A DNA stretch of 64,000 nucleotides, taken from Arthrobacter_E sp044748305. Its GTDB lineage: Bacteria > Actinomycetota > Actinomycetes > Actinomycetales > Micrococcaceae. Below, piece by piece: positions 42,651-50,526 of this stretch. The notes beneath the pieces are model-generated. The model did no database searches. It worked only from the letters and a program-made list of their open reading frames with translations, and was not told the DNA's origin. Where the stretch lies: NCBI RefSeq assembly GCF_044748305.1, contig NZ_JBIVFT010000003.1, positions 186,001-250,000 of the forward strand, read 5' to 3'. The position numbers were made by a program, and so were the translations under genes. How positions within the stretch are numbered: the stretch's first letter is position 1; each line of letters starts with the position of its first letter.

Positions 42651-43871
42651 CTAGATCCTTGGCCGCTCGTGCCAGCGCGCCGCTTTCAGCGCCGCATGCA
42701 GTTCCAGACGCACTGAACCCTTCAGGGGGTCGGCACCGATGATCTGCCGGACCTTCGCCAGCCGGTTGTAGACCGTGCTGCGATGCAGGTGCAGCTCATC
42801 CGCGACGTCCTGGACGGTGCCGCCCGTGTCGTAGATCATCTCCAGAACCGGTCGCAGTTCAAGGTTGCGGTCTCCGGCCTCCAAGGCGGCGAAGTTGAGC
42901 GAACTCGCGCCTCCCCAGTCCATGGGGCCCTGTGCCGCCGTCGCAAAGAACTGATAGATCCCGGTGTCCCGGCAATCCACCAACTCGCCGAGCGCCGGTT
43001 CGACGACGCCGGCCAAGGCCGCCGTCTTGGACTCGCCGTATGCGCGGGGAAGGCTGCGCATCTCGGCGAACGGCTCACTGAGGCCCAGAACGATCCGGGG
43101 ACGGCCTTGACCCGAGCGCTTGGCCATCTCCAACTGGTAGTGGACCAGCACCTGAGCGTGCACGGCACGGCCCTGCGAGGAACGGAACAGCAGGACCGAG
43201 TGGCTGGGCCGCCCCGCACTGAACAGCGCCTCCTGGACCCCTACCGTGGACTGCAGCGCCGCGTTGCGGTGTGTCAGGGAAGCCGCAAGGGGATCCTCCG
43301 GCTCATGACGCGCATCGGCGTCGAGCACGGTGATGAGCTGCCAGGGCCCCTTCGAGTGGACCTCCGGCCAGTTTCCCACGGCGGCGAGCGCCCCGCGCTC
43401 CCCTGCGCACGCCGACAGGAACTCCGACTCACGGCGTTTGCGCTGCTCGGATTCGGCGGTGTTGGACTCCAGGAGCAGCGAACCCAGCAGCTCGATCTCG
43501 TGGCGGACCTCCGACAGCTGACCGAGCACCGGTGCCGCGCTCAGCTCCTCCGGTCCCATCTGAACCCAGAGATACCCCACCCGGAATCCCCGCACCAGCA
43601 ACGGAACACAGACCCTGCCGAGCATGCCCAGCTCCTCGTTCGCCGGGACCACGACGGGGCGGACCGCCGCCGCGATGCCGTGCGAGAGCTGCCAGACACT
43701 GACGTCCGGCGGAACGCGCTTGCTGAGCAGGAAGTTCACCCGGACACGGTCCGCCTGGTCCTGATTGGAGCTGTAGGCGACCAGCAGGCCGTCCAGGTCC
43801 TCAAGGGAGAGCCCTCGGCCGAGCCTGACCGCCAGCTGTTCGACAAGCTGTTCCACATCGGGTTGCTGCAT
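42651..43871 (-). CDS. PucR-family transcriptional regulator (AdeR-like)
   Basis: 406 residues. The central region and the C-terminal HTH GGTVQDVADELHLHRSTVYN with RLAKVRQIIGADPL are typical of PucR/CdaR regulators. It is divergent from alanine dehydrogenase; in Bacillus the PucR-type AdeR activates ald, so the same link is likely here. The ATG at 43871 gives the family's usual length; an open frame continues upstream but overlaps ald on the other strand and is not coding. Confidence 0.82.
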   Translation of the reverse strand: MQQPDVEQLVEQLAVRLGRGLSLEDLDGLLVAYSSNQDQADRVRVNFLLSKRVPPDVSVWQLSHGIAAAVRPVVVPANEELGMLGRVCVPLLVRGFRVGYLWVQMGPEELSAAPVLGQLSEVRHEIELLGSLLLESNTAESEQRKRRESEFLSACAGERGALAAVGNWPEVHSKGPWQLITVLDADARHEPEDPLAASLTHRNAALQSTVGVQEALFSAGRPSHSVLLFRSSQGRAVHAQVLVHYQLEMAKRSGQGRPRIVLGLSEPFAEMRSLPRAYGESKTAALAGVVEPALGELVDCRDTGIYQFFATAAQGPMDWGGASSLNFAALEAGDRNLELRPVLEMIYDTGGTVQDVADELHLHRSTVYNRLAKVRQIIGADPLKGSVRLELHAALKAARWHERPRI

Positions 43872-44102
43872 GCTCTCCAGGGTAGTGGAAGGAACGCTAC
43901 AGCAGGCGACACTTGCCGCCAGCGAATTCAACAAATGTAGATTCATGCTCCGGGAAAACCCCGGAATCACGCCGGAGTGGCAATGCCCCATCCTCCGGGT
44001 CCCTGTCGGCTGGCTCACACCGGACCTAAGCTGTTTGCACCAAGAAATTCCCCTGCCCGGCGGACCCACACGGACCCAGGGCACGATCACACGGAGCCTC
44101 AC

Positions 44103-45212
44103 ATGATCATCGGTGTCCCCAAGGAAATCAAGAACAACGAATTCCGCGTGGCCATCACGGCCTCCGGCGTCCACGAGCTCCGCCATCACGGGCATGAGGT
44201 CCTGATCGAGCAGGGCGCAGGCCTGGGTTCCGGCATCACGGACGAGGAGTACCAGTCGGCCGGCGCCACCCTGCTGGCCGGTGCCGACGAGGTCTGGGCC
44301 CGCGCCGACATGGTCATGAAGGTCAAGGAGCCCATCGCCGCGGAGTACCACCGTTTCCGCCAGGGCCTCATCCTCTTCACCTACCTCCACCTGGCCGCCG
44401 AGCCCGAACTGACCGCACGACTCGTGGAGTCCGGGGTCACGGCCATCGCCTATGAGACCGTGCAGGAGGGCCGCGCACTGCCGCTGCTGGCCCCCATGTC
44501 CGAGGTCGCCGGACGCCTGTCCGTCCAGGTCGGCGCTTCCTCCCTGCTGGCCCCCAACGGCGGCAAGGGCATCCTCCTCGGCGGAGTTCCCGGCGTCCGT
44601 CCGGCCAACGTCGTCGTCCTCGGCGCCGGAGTCGCCGGCACCAACGCTGCCGTCATGGCCATGGGTGCCGGCGCCGACGTCACCATCCTCGACATCAACA
44701 TCAACCGCCTGCGCGAGCTCGACGCCCTCTACGGCGGCCGTCTGAAGACTGTCGCTTCCAACGCCTTCGAGATCGAGCGCGCTCTCGTTGAGGCCGACCT
44801 GGTGATCGGTTCCGTGCTGATCCCGGGCGCCAAGGCCCCCAAGCTCGTCACCAACGCCCTCGTCGCCAAGATGAAGCCGGGCTCCGTCCTGGTGGACATC
44901 GCCGTGGACCAGGGTGGCTGCTTCGAGGACACCCACCCGACCACGCACGAGAACCCCACCTTCCCGGTGCACAACTCGATCTTCTACTGCGTGGCCAACA
45001 TGCCCGGCGCCGTCCCGAACACCTCCACCTACGCGCTGACCAACGTCACCCTGCGCTACGCCGTCTCCCTGGCGAACCTGGGCGTCAAGGCCGCCTTCGA
45101 GCGCGACGCCGCACTGGCGGCGGGCCTCAACGTGGCCGCAGGCAAGGTGGCGCACCACTCGGTCTCCACCGCCCACGGCCTGGAGCTCTCCGACTGGCGC
45201 GAGCTGGTCTGA
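44103..45212 (+). CDS. ald: Alanine dehydrogenase
   Basis: 369 residues. N-terminal signature IGVPKEIKNNEFRVAITASG, LFTYLHLAAEPELTARLV, NAD-binding VVVLGAGVAGTNAAVMAMGA, and DQGGCFEDTHPTTHENPTF with active-site residues. It interconverts alanine with pyruvate and ammonium, linking amino acid use to central metabolism. ATG preceded by CGGAG. A 482-bp repeat-rich spacer follows the stop. Confidence 0.93.
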   Translation: MIIGVPKEIKNNEFRVAITASGVHELRHHGHEVLIEQGAGLGSGITDEEYQSAGATLLAGADEVWARADMVMKVKEPIAAEYHRFRQGLILFTYLHLAAEPELTARLVESGVTAIAYETVQEGRALPLLAPMSEVAGRLSVQVGASSLLAPNGGKGILLGGVPGVRPANVVVLGAGVAGTNAAVMAMGAGADVTILDININRLRELDALYGGRLKTVASNAFEIERALVEADLVIGSVLIPGAKAPKLVTNALVAKMKPGSVLVDIAVDQGGCFEDTHPTTHENPTFPVHNSIFYCVANMPGAVPNTSTYALTNVTLRYAVSLANLGVKAAFERDAALAAGLNVAAGKVAHHSVSTAHGLELSDWRELV

Positions 45213-45234
45213 TTCTTCGGCCTTTCTCGCCTTC

Positions 45235-45351
45235 GCGGGTGGGAAGGAACAAAGCTCTGGCTGCTATCCCCGCATCCTGTGGGCAGCATTCGCTGCGCAC
45301 AGGATACGGGGCCCCTTGACGCAGCCTGCCGCTTTGTTCCTCCCCACCCGC
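45235..45351. repeat. Nested inverted-repeat module 1
   Basis: 21-bp terminal inverted repeats (45235-45255, 45331-45351; 20 of 21 match) enclose GCTCTGGCTGCTATCCCCGC (45254-45273), a 14-bp hairpin of ATCCTGTG...CACAGGAT type (45274-45305) and GGGGCCCCTTGACGC (45308-45322). The flanks recur inverted in module 2. Confidence 0.8.
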
Positions 45352-45527
45352 TTGCTTCAGGCCGACGAATTCCGGCCCGGTCCACCCCGTCCAGGCCATG
45401 GACGGTGGAACCCGACTGGTTTCTCGGAAAGAAAGACCCTGGGTTCCTCCTTCCCCTCGAACTTTCCCGGGGCGTCGATACGGGCCGGTGGTCCGGCGAG
45501 GCCCACACGACGGCGGGTGGCCACGGA

Positions 45528-45649
45528 GTGGTCGGCTTGACGCGAGGTTGCGGCCGGCGGCGTCAAGGGGCCCCGCGCCCCGAGCAGAGCGGTGGTCTCC
45601 ACCGCCGCGGGGATAGCCGCCAGAGCAACCCCCGCGTCAAGCCGCCCAC
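45528..45649. repeat. Nested inverted-repeat module 2
   Basis: Terminal inverted repeats GTGGTCGGCTTGACGCG and its near complement (45528-45551, 45625-45649). Inside, in the opposite orientation to module 1, are GCGTCAAGGGGCCCC (45560-45574, exact complement of module 1) and a 20-bp block at 45607-45626 matching 19 of 20 of module 1, but the hairpin between them is different (GCGGTGG...CCACCGC, 45589-45605). Confidence 0.8.
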
Positions 45650-45682
45650 CTCGTAGAACCAAGCCCCCGCCGTCGTAACTCC

Positions 45683-45688
45683 TAGACT
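45683..45688 (+). promoter_or_regulatory. -10 element of a probable leaderless promoter
   Basis: TAGACT ends six bases before the ATG at 45695 of the ABC-F gene; no Shine-Dalgarno is present. Confidence 0.5.
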
Positions 45689-45694
45689 GAAACA

Positions 45695-47377
45695 ATGGCC
45701 CATATCGACGTTGCCGGAATCGACTACTTTTTGTCGGACGGCACCCAGCTCCTCAACGGCGTGACCTTCAAGGTCCCGGACGGCACCAAGACCGCCTTAA
45801 TCGGCCCCAACGGCACGGGCAAGACGACGCTCTTCAAACTCATCTCCGGAGATCTCAAGGCGGACGACGGCGTCATCGGCCGTTCCGGCGGCATGGGCAT
45901 CATGCGGCAGTTCGTGGGCCAGGTCCGCGACGAGTCCACCGTCCGTGACCTGTTGCTGACGACGGCGACTCCCGCGCTGGCCGCCGCCGGCCGTGCGGTC
46001 GAGGAGGCCGAGAACGCCATGCTGGAGCACGACGACGAGCCGACCCAGATGAAGTACGCCCAGGCCATCGTCGACTGGGGCGACGCGGGCGGCTACGAGC
46101 TGGAGACCGTCTGGGACGAAGTCTGCATGGCCGCGCTCGGCGTGCCGTTCGACAAGGCGGCGCACCGCGCGGCGTCGTCGCTCTCAGGCGGCGAGCAGAA
46201 GCGCCTCGTACTGGAGGCTCTGTTCTCCGGGCCGGACGATCTCCTGCTCCTGGACGAACCGGACAACTATCTGGACGTCCCGGGGAAGCGGTGGCTGGAG
46301 GAGAAGCTCCAGGAGTCCAAGAAGACCGTGTTCTTCATCAGCCACGACCGCGAGCTGCTGAACAACGCCGCGGACCGCATCGTGACGCTGGAACCCGGCA
46401 TCAACGGGGCGAGCGCCTGGATTCATGGTGGCGGCTTCGGGTCCTACGTCCAGGCACGGGCCGATCGGAATGCGCGCTTCGAGGAACTGCGCAAGCGCTG
46501 GGACGAAGAGCACGTCAAGCTCAAGGAACTGGTCGTCATGTACAAGACCAAGGCCGCGTTCCGCTCCGATATGGCCAACAAGTACCAGGCCGCCCAGACC
46601 CGTCTGGCCAAGTTCCTGGAGGCAGGCCCACCGGAGGCGCTGCCGCTGGAACAAAACGTCCAGATGCGCTTGCGCGGCGGACGCACCGGCAAGCGGGCGG
46701 TCGTCGCGGAGAAGCTCGAACTGACGGGCCTCATGAAGCCGTTCTCCACGGAGATCTGGTTCGGGGACCGCGTGGGCGTCCTGGGCTCCAATGGTTCCGG
46801 AAAGAGCCATTTCCTACGTCTGCTGGCGGCAGGGGGCACCGATCCGGACCGCGAGCACCTGCCCGTTTCGGACATCGAGATCCGTGAGGTCCCGCACGAG
46901 GGTTCCGTGAAGCTGGGGGCCCGCATCCGGCCCGGCTACTTCGCACAGACCCACTCCCGCCCGGACCTCGCCGGACGGACCCTCCTGGACATCCTGCACC
47001 GCGGCGACGAGCACCGTTCCGGCCTGGGCCGGGAAGCCGCCTCCGGAGCGCTGGACGCGTACGGCCTGGTGGCTCAGGCGGAGAACAAGTACGAGTCGCT
47101 CTCCGGTGGCCAGCAGGCACGTTTCCAGATCCTGCTGCTGCAGCTCTCCGGCGCCACGCTCCTGCTGTTGGACGAGCCGACGGACAACCTGGATCTGCAC
47201 TCCGGTGAGGCCCTGGAGCGGGCCATCGAGGCCTTCGAAGGCACCGTCCTGGCTGTCACGCACGACCGCTGGTTCGCCAGGTCCTTCGACCGTTTCCTGG
47301 TCTTCGGTTCGGACGGCAAGGTCTACGAATCCGAAGAGCCCGTCTGGGACGAGAAGCGCGTGGACCGGGAGCGCTAG
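45695..47377 (+). CDS. ABC-F family ribosome-associated ATPase
   Basis: 560 residues, two ATP-binding halves and no membrane segment. First half: Walker A GPNGTGKTT (about 38-46), signature LSGGEQKRLVLEAL, Walker B LLLLDEPDNYLD. A linker with FGSYVQARADRNARFEELRK follows. Second half: GSNGSGKSHF, signature LSGGQQARFQ, LLLLDEPTDNLDL. ABC-F proteins act on the ribosome, in translation control or antibiotic protection. No arm domain extension suggests a housekeeping member rather than a clear resistance type. Confidence 0.88.
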   Translation: MAHIDVAGIDYFLSDGTQLLNGVTFKVPDGTKTALIGPNGTGKTTLFKLISGDLKADDGVIGRSGGMGIMRQFVGQVRDESTVRDLLLTTATPALAAAGRAVEEAENAMLEHDDEPTQMKYAQAIVDWGDAGGYELETVWDEVCMAALGVPFDKAAHRAASSLSGGEQKRLVLEALFSGPDDLLLLDEPDNYLDVPGKRWLEEKLQESKKTVFFISHDRELLNNAADRIVTLEPGINGASAWIHGGGFGSYVQARADRNARFEELRKRWDEEHVKLKELVVMYKTKAAFRSDMANKYQAAQTRLAKFLEAGPPEALPLEQNVQMRLRGGRTGKRAVVAEKLELTGLMKPFSTEIWFGDRVGVLGSNGSGKSHFLRLLAAGGTDPDREHLPVSDIEIREVPHEGSVKLGARIRPGYFAQTHSRPDLAGRTLLDILHRGDEHRSGLGREAASGALDAYGLVAQAENKYESLSGGQQARFQILLLQLSGATLLLLDEPTDNLDLHSGEALERAIEAFEGTVLAVTHDRWFARSFDRFLVFGSDGKVYESEEPVWDEKRVDRER

Positions 47378-47388
47378 ACCGGCCCGGC

Positions 47389-47457
47389 CTCACGCGAGAA
47401 GCCAGTTGAGCACAGTCCGGAGCCCGAACACTGTGCTCAACTGGCTTCTCGCGTGAG
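47389..47457. terminator. Perfect 28-bp palindrome between convergent genes, CTCGCG family
   Basis: Arms 47389-47416 and 47430-47457 are exact complements with a 13-nt loop. It begins 11 bp after one stop codon and ends 11 bp before the other. The right arm (ACTGTGCTCAACTGGC...CTCGCG) resembles the copies at 15215, 16565 and 17807. It likely terminates both transcripts. Confidence 0.85.
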
Positions 47458-47468
47458 TGGGAAAGGGC

Positions 47469-48530
47469 TCACCGGGCGATCCGGCGGGCCTCCTCGATGA
47501 GCCGCAGGCCTGCCAGCGGCCCCGTCGCATCGGCCACCTCGACGGGAGCCGGGCCCTCGCCCCGCAGGTACCCGGCCAGGAGACGGTAGAACTCCTGGTA
47601 CCGGCCCGGCTCGCTCAGCAGAGCATGGGTCTCCGTACCGTCACTCAGCGTCCCGGAGACCGCGTCAGGCTCCACCCCGAAGCCCTCGGACCCCGGCGTC
47701 ATCCCTTCTGAAAGCTGACGCTCCTGTGGATCGAAGCCGTGCTTCACATAGCTGCCGCGGCTGCCACGCACATCGAACACCGGTCCGGGCTGCGCCGCGG
47801 AAAGCGTCATCGAGAGGTGACTCAGCACCGGCTTCGCGCCGCCCTCAGCGGCGTGCTCCAGGACCAGGAACGCGTCGTCGTCGGCGGGCTCACCCGGACG
47901 GCGCGCGGTGATCTCCGCGTGCAGCACGCGGGCCGGTCCGAAGAGCTGCAAAGCGCAGTCCACCAGATGAGTGCCCAGGTCGAACAGCAGCCCGCCGCCC
48001 TGTTCCACTCCGGCGGAGGCCTTCCAGGGCTTGGAGAAGCTCTGCGACCAGCGCTCCATGCCGGCATTGAAGCGGTGCACCTCACCCAGCGTCCCGGCGC
48101 GCAGCAAGCGCTGCACGGTGAGGAACGCGTTGTCCCAGCGCCGGTTCTGATAGACGGTGAGCTTCCTGCCGAGGCGGCCGGCGAGCGCCACCAACTCCTC
48201 ACCTTGAGCACTGGTGACGGTGAAGGGCTTGTCGACGACGACGTCGAGCCCGGCTTCCAGCGCCGCTTTCGCCTGCGGGTGGTGCAGCTCCGGTGGGGTG
48301 GCGATCACCACCAGGTCCAGCTCTGCAGCCCGGGAGAGGACTCCTTCGAAGTCCGGGACGATGGAGGCCTCCGGATACCGCGCGGCCGCGCCGGCCGCCC
48401 GCTCAGGGTTGCCGGTCACGATCACGTCGAGACTGAAGCCCGGATCGTGGTTGATGAGGGGTGTGTGGAAGGCGCGACCGGCCAGGCCGAAACCCACCAC
48501 CGCGGTTCGCAAGGGCGCTGTGTGCTGCAT
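47469..48530 (-). CDS. Gfo/Idh/MocA-family oxidoreductase
   Basis: 353 residues. N-terminal Rossmann GFGLAGRAFHTPLI, conserved DVVVDKPFTVTSAQGEELV (the EKP position reads DKP), then the C-terminal sheet domain with GGGLLFDLGTHLVDCALQLFG, which holds the conserved His. It should oxidise or reduce a sugar or cyclitol with NAD(P); substrate unknown. I choose the ATG at 48530, where AATACT ends six bases upstream; a longer frame would use a TTG. Confidence 0.83.
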   Translation of the reverse strand: MQHTAPLRTAVVGFGLAGRAFHTPLINHDPGFSLDVIVTGNPERAAGAAARYPEASIVPDFEGVLSRAAELDLVVIATPPELHHPQAKAALEAGLDVVVDKPFTVTSAQGEELVALAGRLGRKLTVYQNRRWDNAFLTVQRLLRAGTLGEVHRFNAGMERWSQSFSKPWKASAGVEQGGGLLFDLGTHLVDCALQLFGPARVLHAEITARRPGEPADDDAFLVLEHAAEGGAKPVLSHLSMTLSAAQPGPVFDVRGSRGSYVKHGFDPQERQLSEGMTPGSEGFGVEPDAVSGTLSDGTETHALLSEPGRYQEFYRLLAGYLRGEGPAPVEVADATGPLAGLRLIEEARRIAR

Positions 48531-48536
48531 CCGCCC

Positions 48537-48542
48537 AGTATT
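48537..48542 (-). promoter_or_regulatory. -10-like element of a probable leaderless promoter
   Basis: On the minus strand AATACT ends six bases before the ATG of the Gfo/Idh/MocA gene, with no Shine-Dalgarno. Confidence 0.35.
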
Positions 48543-48560
48543 CCAAGAGTGCGGCGGCAA

Positions 48561-48600
48561 GGACAGGGGCCGGAAGCCCTGACGGCTCCGGCCCCTGTCC
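48561..48600 (-). terminator. Hairpin terminator after the peptide ABC operon
   Basis: GGACAGGGGCCGG and its complement pair with one bulge, 26 bp beyond the stop of the last binding-protein gene on the minus strand. Confidence 0.65.
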
Positions 48601-48626
48601 CTGCGTTTCTCAGCGAGGCTGAGGAA

Positions 48627-50354
48627 TCACTTGTGGGTGGATCCCTTCTCCCACCCGACGGTGCTCCAGTCCGCCGCCGGGACATCGCTCAAATTGGAGA
48701 ACAACGTCGGGCCGTAGTTGGCCAAGCCCTTCCTGGCGAAAATGATCTGAGGACCGTTGTAGACCGAGCCCATGGTGAAGTACTGCTTCAGATAGTCCTT
48801 CTCCACGTCCATGGCGGCCTTGTTGCGCTGAGCATCGTCCGCGATGCCCTGCAAATCGGTGATCTTCTTGTCGAGCTCGGCATTGCCCAAGCCGTTGAGG
48901 TCCGTCTTGCTGGAGTAGAACTGCTTCACCACATCGGTGGAGTCGAAACCCACCGTGTAGCCGGTCATAGTGACATCGAATTCGCGCTGACCCAGAATCT
49001 TGCCAAGTTCTGCCTGGCCCACCTGATTGATGCCGGCGTCCATACCTGCCGCCTGAAGTTGCTTCTGGAAGGTCTGGACAGTCGCACTTACGGTCGGATC
49101 GTCCCCGAATGTGGTGATCTTGAAGGAGACCGGCTTGCCATCCTTCGCCATGATGCCTTTGTCATTGGGCGCGTAGCCTGCATCGGTGAGCACCTTCTTG
49201 GCGGCCGCAGCTCCCTGCTCCGCCACCGGCCAGTTGTCCTGGTAGTACTTCGAGAACGGCATCAGCATCATGGAACCGGAGTTCGGCTCCTCCCAGTTCA
49301 GGCCATTGAAACGCACTTTGCGGATGGCCTCACGATCGACGGCGGTGAAAATCGCCTTCCGCACCGCGACATCTTGAACAGCCGGACGTTTGGCATTGAT
49401 GTTCAGGCCACCGGCCCAGAGACGCTGACCACGGCGAGCATCTGAATCCTTGGTCCCCTCGACCTGCTTGTAGCGACCCAGGGTATTGGCGCCGACGGCG
49501 TCGATCTCGCCATTCTTGAAAGCCGCGATGGTTGCGTTGGCCTCCATCTGGCGGAAAATCAGCTTGTTCAGGACCGGCTTGGCGCCCCACCACTTCTCAT
49601 TGGGGACCATGGCAACCGTCTTTGCCGAGGTGTCGTACTTCTCCACTTTGAAGGGGCCCGCCATCCACTCGGGACGCATGTTGTCGACGAACGCGGAATT
49701 GAACAAAGCGGGAGTGTTGACTTTGGGGTGAATCAATCCCGGGAAGATGGAAAGCAGCGGGTACGTGGGCTTGCTCATGGTGACCACGACCTCCTTATCG
49801 GAGGTGCCTCGCTTCACCGACTCGATGAACTCATAGGCCCCAGGAGTCACAATGTTGTAGTCCTTGTTGCTGCCGTTGAGGACCTTCCAGGTGTTTTCGA
49901 AGGTCTTCCAGTCGATCGGCGTGCCGTCGTTCCAGGTGGCCTTGTCGTTGATCTTGATCACGATGGTCTGTTTGCCATCCTTGACCTCAGACTTGAAGTC
50001 CTCACAAAAATCTTTGTCGAGGGTCGCCTCCCCCGTGGGCAGAGCGGCCCAGCATCCGAACGCATAGGCCGCATTCACAGGGCTCAAGAGTCCTATGTTG
50101 TCCATGTTGTTGCCGTCATTACTGAAGCCATTGAAATCGGGGCCGATGTTTCCCAGGGCCAAAGTCAGCGCCCCGCCCTGCTCCAAATCCTTGGCGTCCT
50201 TGGGGTTTGTCTGGACCAGTTTGGCGACATCGCCGCCGACTCCTTCTGCACGCGCCGTGGCGGGTCCCTTGGCGTTTCCCCCGCCACCGCAGGCCGTCAG
50301 GGCCAGGGTGGCTGCCACCAGAGTGGTGACGCCGAGCGAGAATGACTTCTTCAT
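48627..50354 (-). CDS. Peptide ABC transporter substrate-binding lipoprotein (paralogue 1)
   Basis: 575 residues. Lipoprotein signal with lipobox LTAC near residue 22, then a poly-Gly anchor and a family-5 extracellular solute-binding domain: KATWNDGTPIDWKTFENTWK, PEWMAGPFKVEKYD and NGLNWEEPNSGSMMLMPFSK. It should deliver oligopeptides to the OppBC channel. It is about as long as, and closely similar to, the paralogue at 50527. ATG preceded by GAAAGGACAACGC. Last gene of the operon. Confidence 0.88.
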   Translation of the reverse strand: MKKSFSLGVTTLVAATLALTACGGGGNAKGPATARAEGVGGDVAKLVQTNPKDAKDLEQGGALTLALGNIGPDFNGFSNDGNNMDNIGLLSPVNAAYAFGCWAALPTGEATLDKDFCEDFKSEVKDGKQTIVIKINDKATWNDGTPIDWKTFENTWKVLNGSNKDYNIVTPGAYEFIESVKRGTSDKEVVVTMSKPTYPLLSIFPGLIHPKVNTPALFNSAFVDNMRPEWMAGPFKVEKYDTSAKTVAMVPNEKWWGAKPVLNKLIFRQMEANATIAAFKNGEIDAVGANTLGRYKQVEGTKDSDARRGQRLWAGGLNINAKRPAVQDVAVRKAIFTAVDREAIRKVRFNGLNWEEPNSGSMMLMPFSKYYQDNWPVAEQGAAAAKKVLTDAGYAPNDKGIMAKDGKPVSFKITTFGDDPTVSATVQTFQKQLQAAGMDAGINQVGQAELGKILGQREFDVTMTGYTVGFDSTDVVKQFYSSKTDLNGLGNAELDKKITDLQGIADDAQRNKAAMDVEKDYLKQYFTMGSVYNGPQIIFARKGLANYGPTLFSNLSDVPAADWSTVGWEKGSTHK

Positions 50355-50406
50355 GCGTTGTCCTTTCGGGGTGGAGCTGTCCGTCCTTGCGGGCGCGAGG
50401 ACGGCG

Positions 50407-50457
50407 TCTTCCGCCGGATCCCGGACATCGTGGTGATGTCCGGGATCCGGCGGAAGA
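50407..50457. repeat. Perfect 23-bp palindrome between the two binding-protein genes
   Basis: Arms 50407-50429 and 50435-50457 (TCTTCCGCCGGATCCCGGAC outward), loop GTGGT. In the 172-bp spacer it could protect the upstream mRNA from 3' decay or partly end transcription, tuning the ratio of the two binding proteins. Confidence 0.85.
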
Positions 50458-50526
50458 GATCCTCGAGCTCCCCCCTAAGGCCGGCCTGATGGCCGGGCAC
50501 TCAGTCTCTGAACTCGTTGGTGCTGT

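Larger units (their letters stand above)
45213..45694. other. 482-bp spacer dominated by inverted-repeat modules
   Basis: There is no supported gene between ald and the ABC-F ATPase. Two modules (45235-45351 and 45528-45649) are described separately. Between them, 45352-45527 contains a short hairpin (CCGTCCAGGCCATGGACGG near 45388) and otherwise nothing I can name. Confidence 0.6.

Noticed and set aside
43872..45176. Open frame extending the PucR gene far upstream
   Set aside because: It overlaps ald on the opposite strand, and its extra sequence is low-complexity. The ATG at 43871 gives the normal PucR length.
45127..45399. 90-codon minus-strand frame overlapping the end of ald
   Set aside because: It is produced by the inverted-repeat module and lies partly antisense to ald; no ribosome binding site or domain supports it.
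45695..47377. Antibiotic-resistance gene
   Set aside because: ABC-F proteins include resistance factors, but sequence alone gives no sign of that here, and no mobile element is linked.
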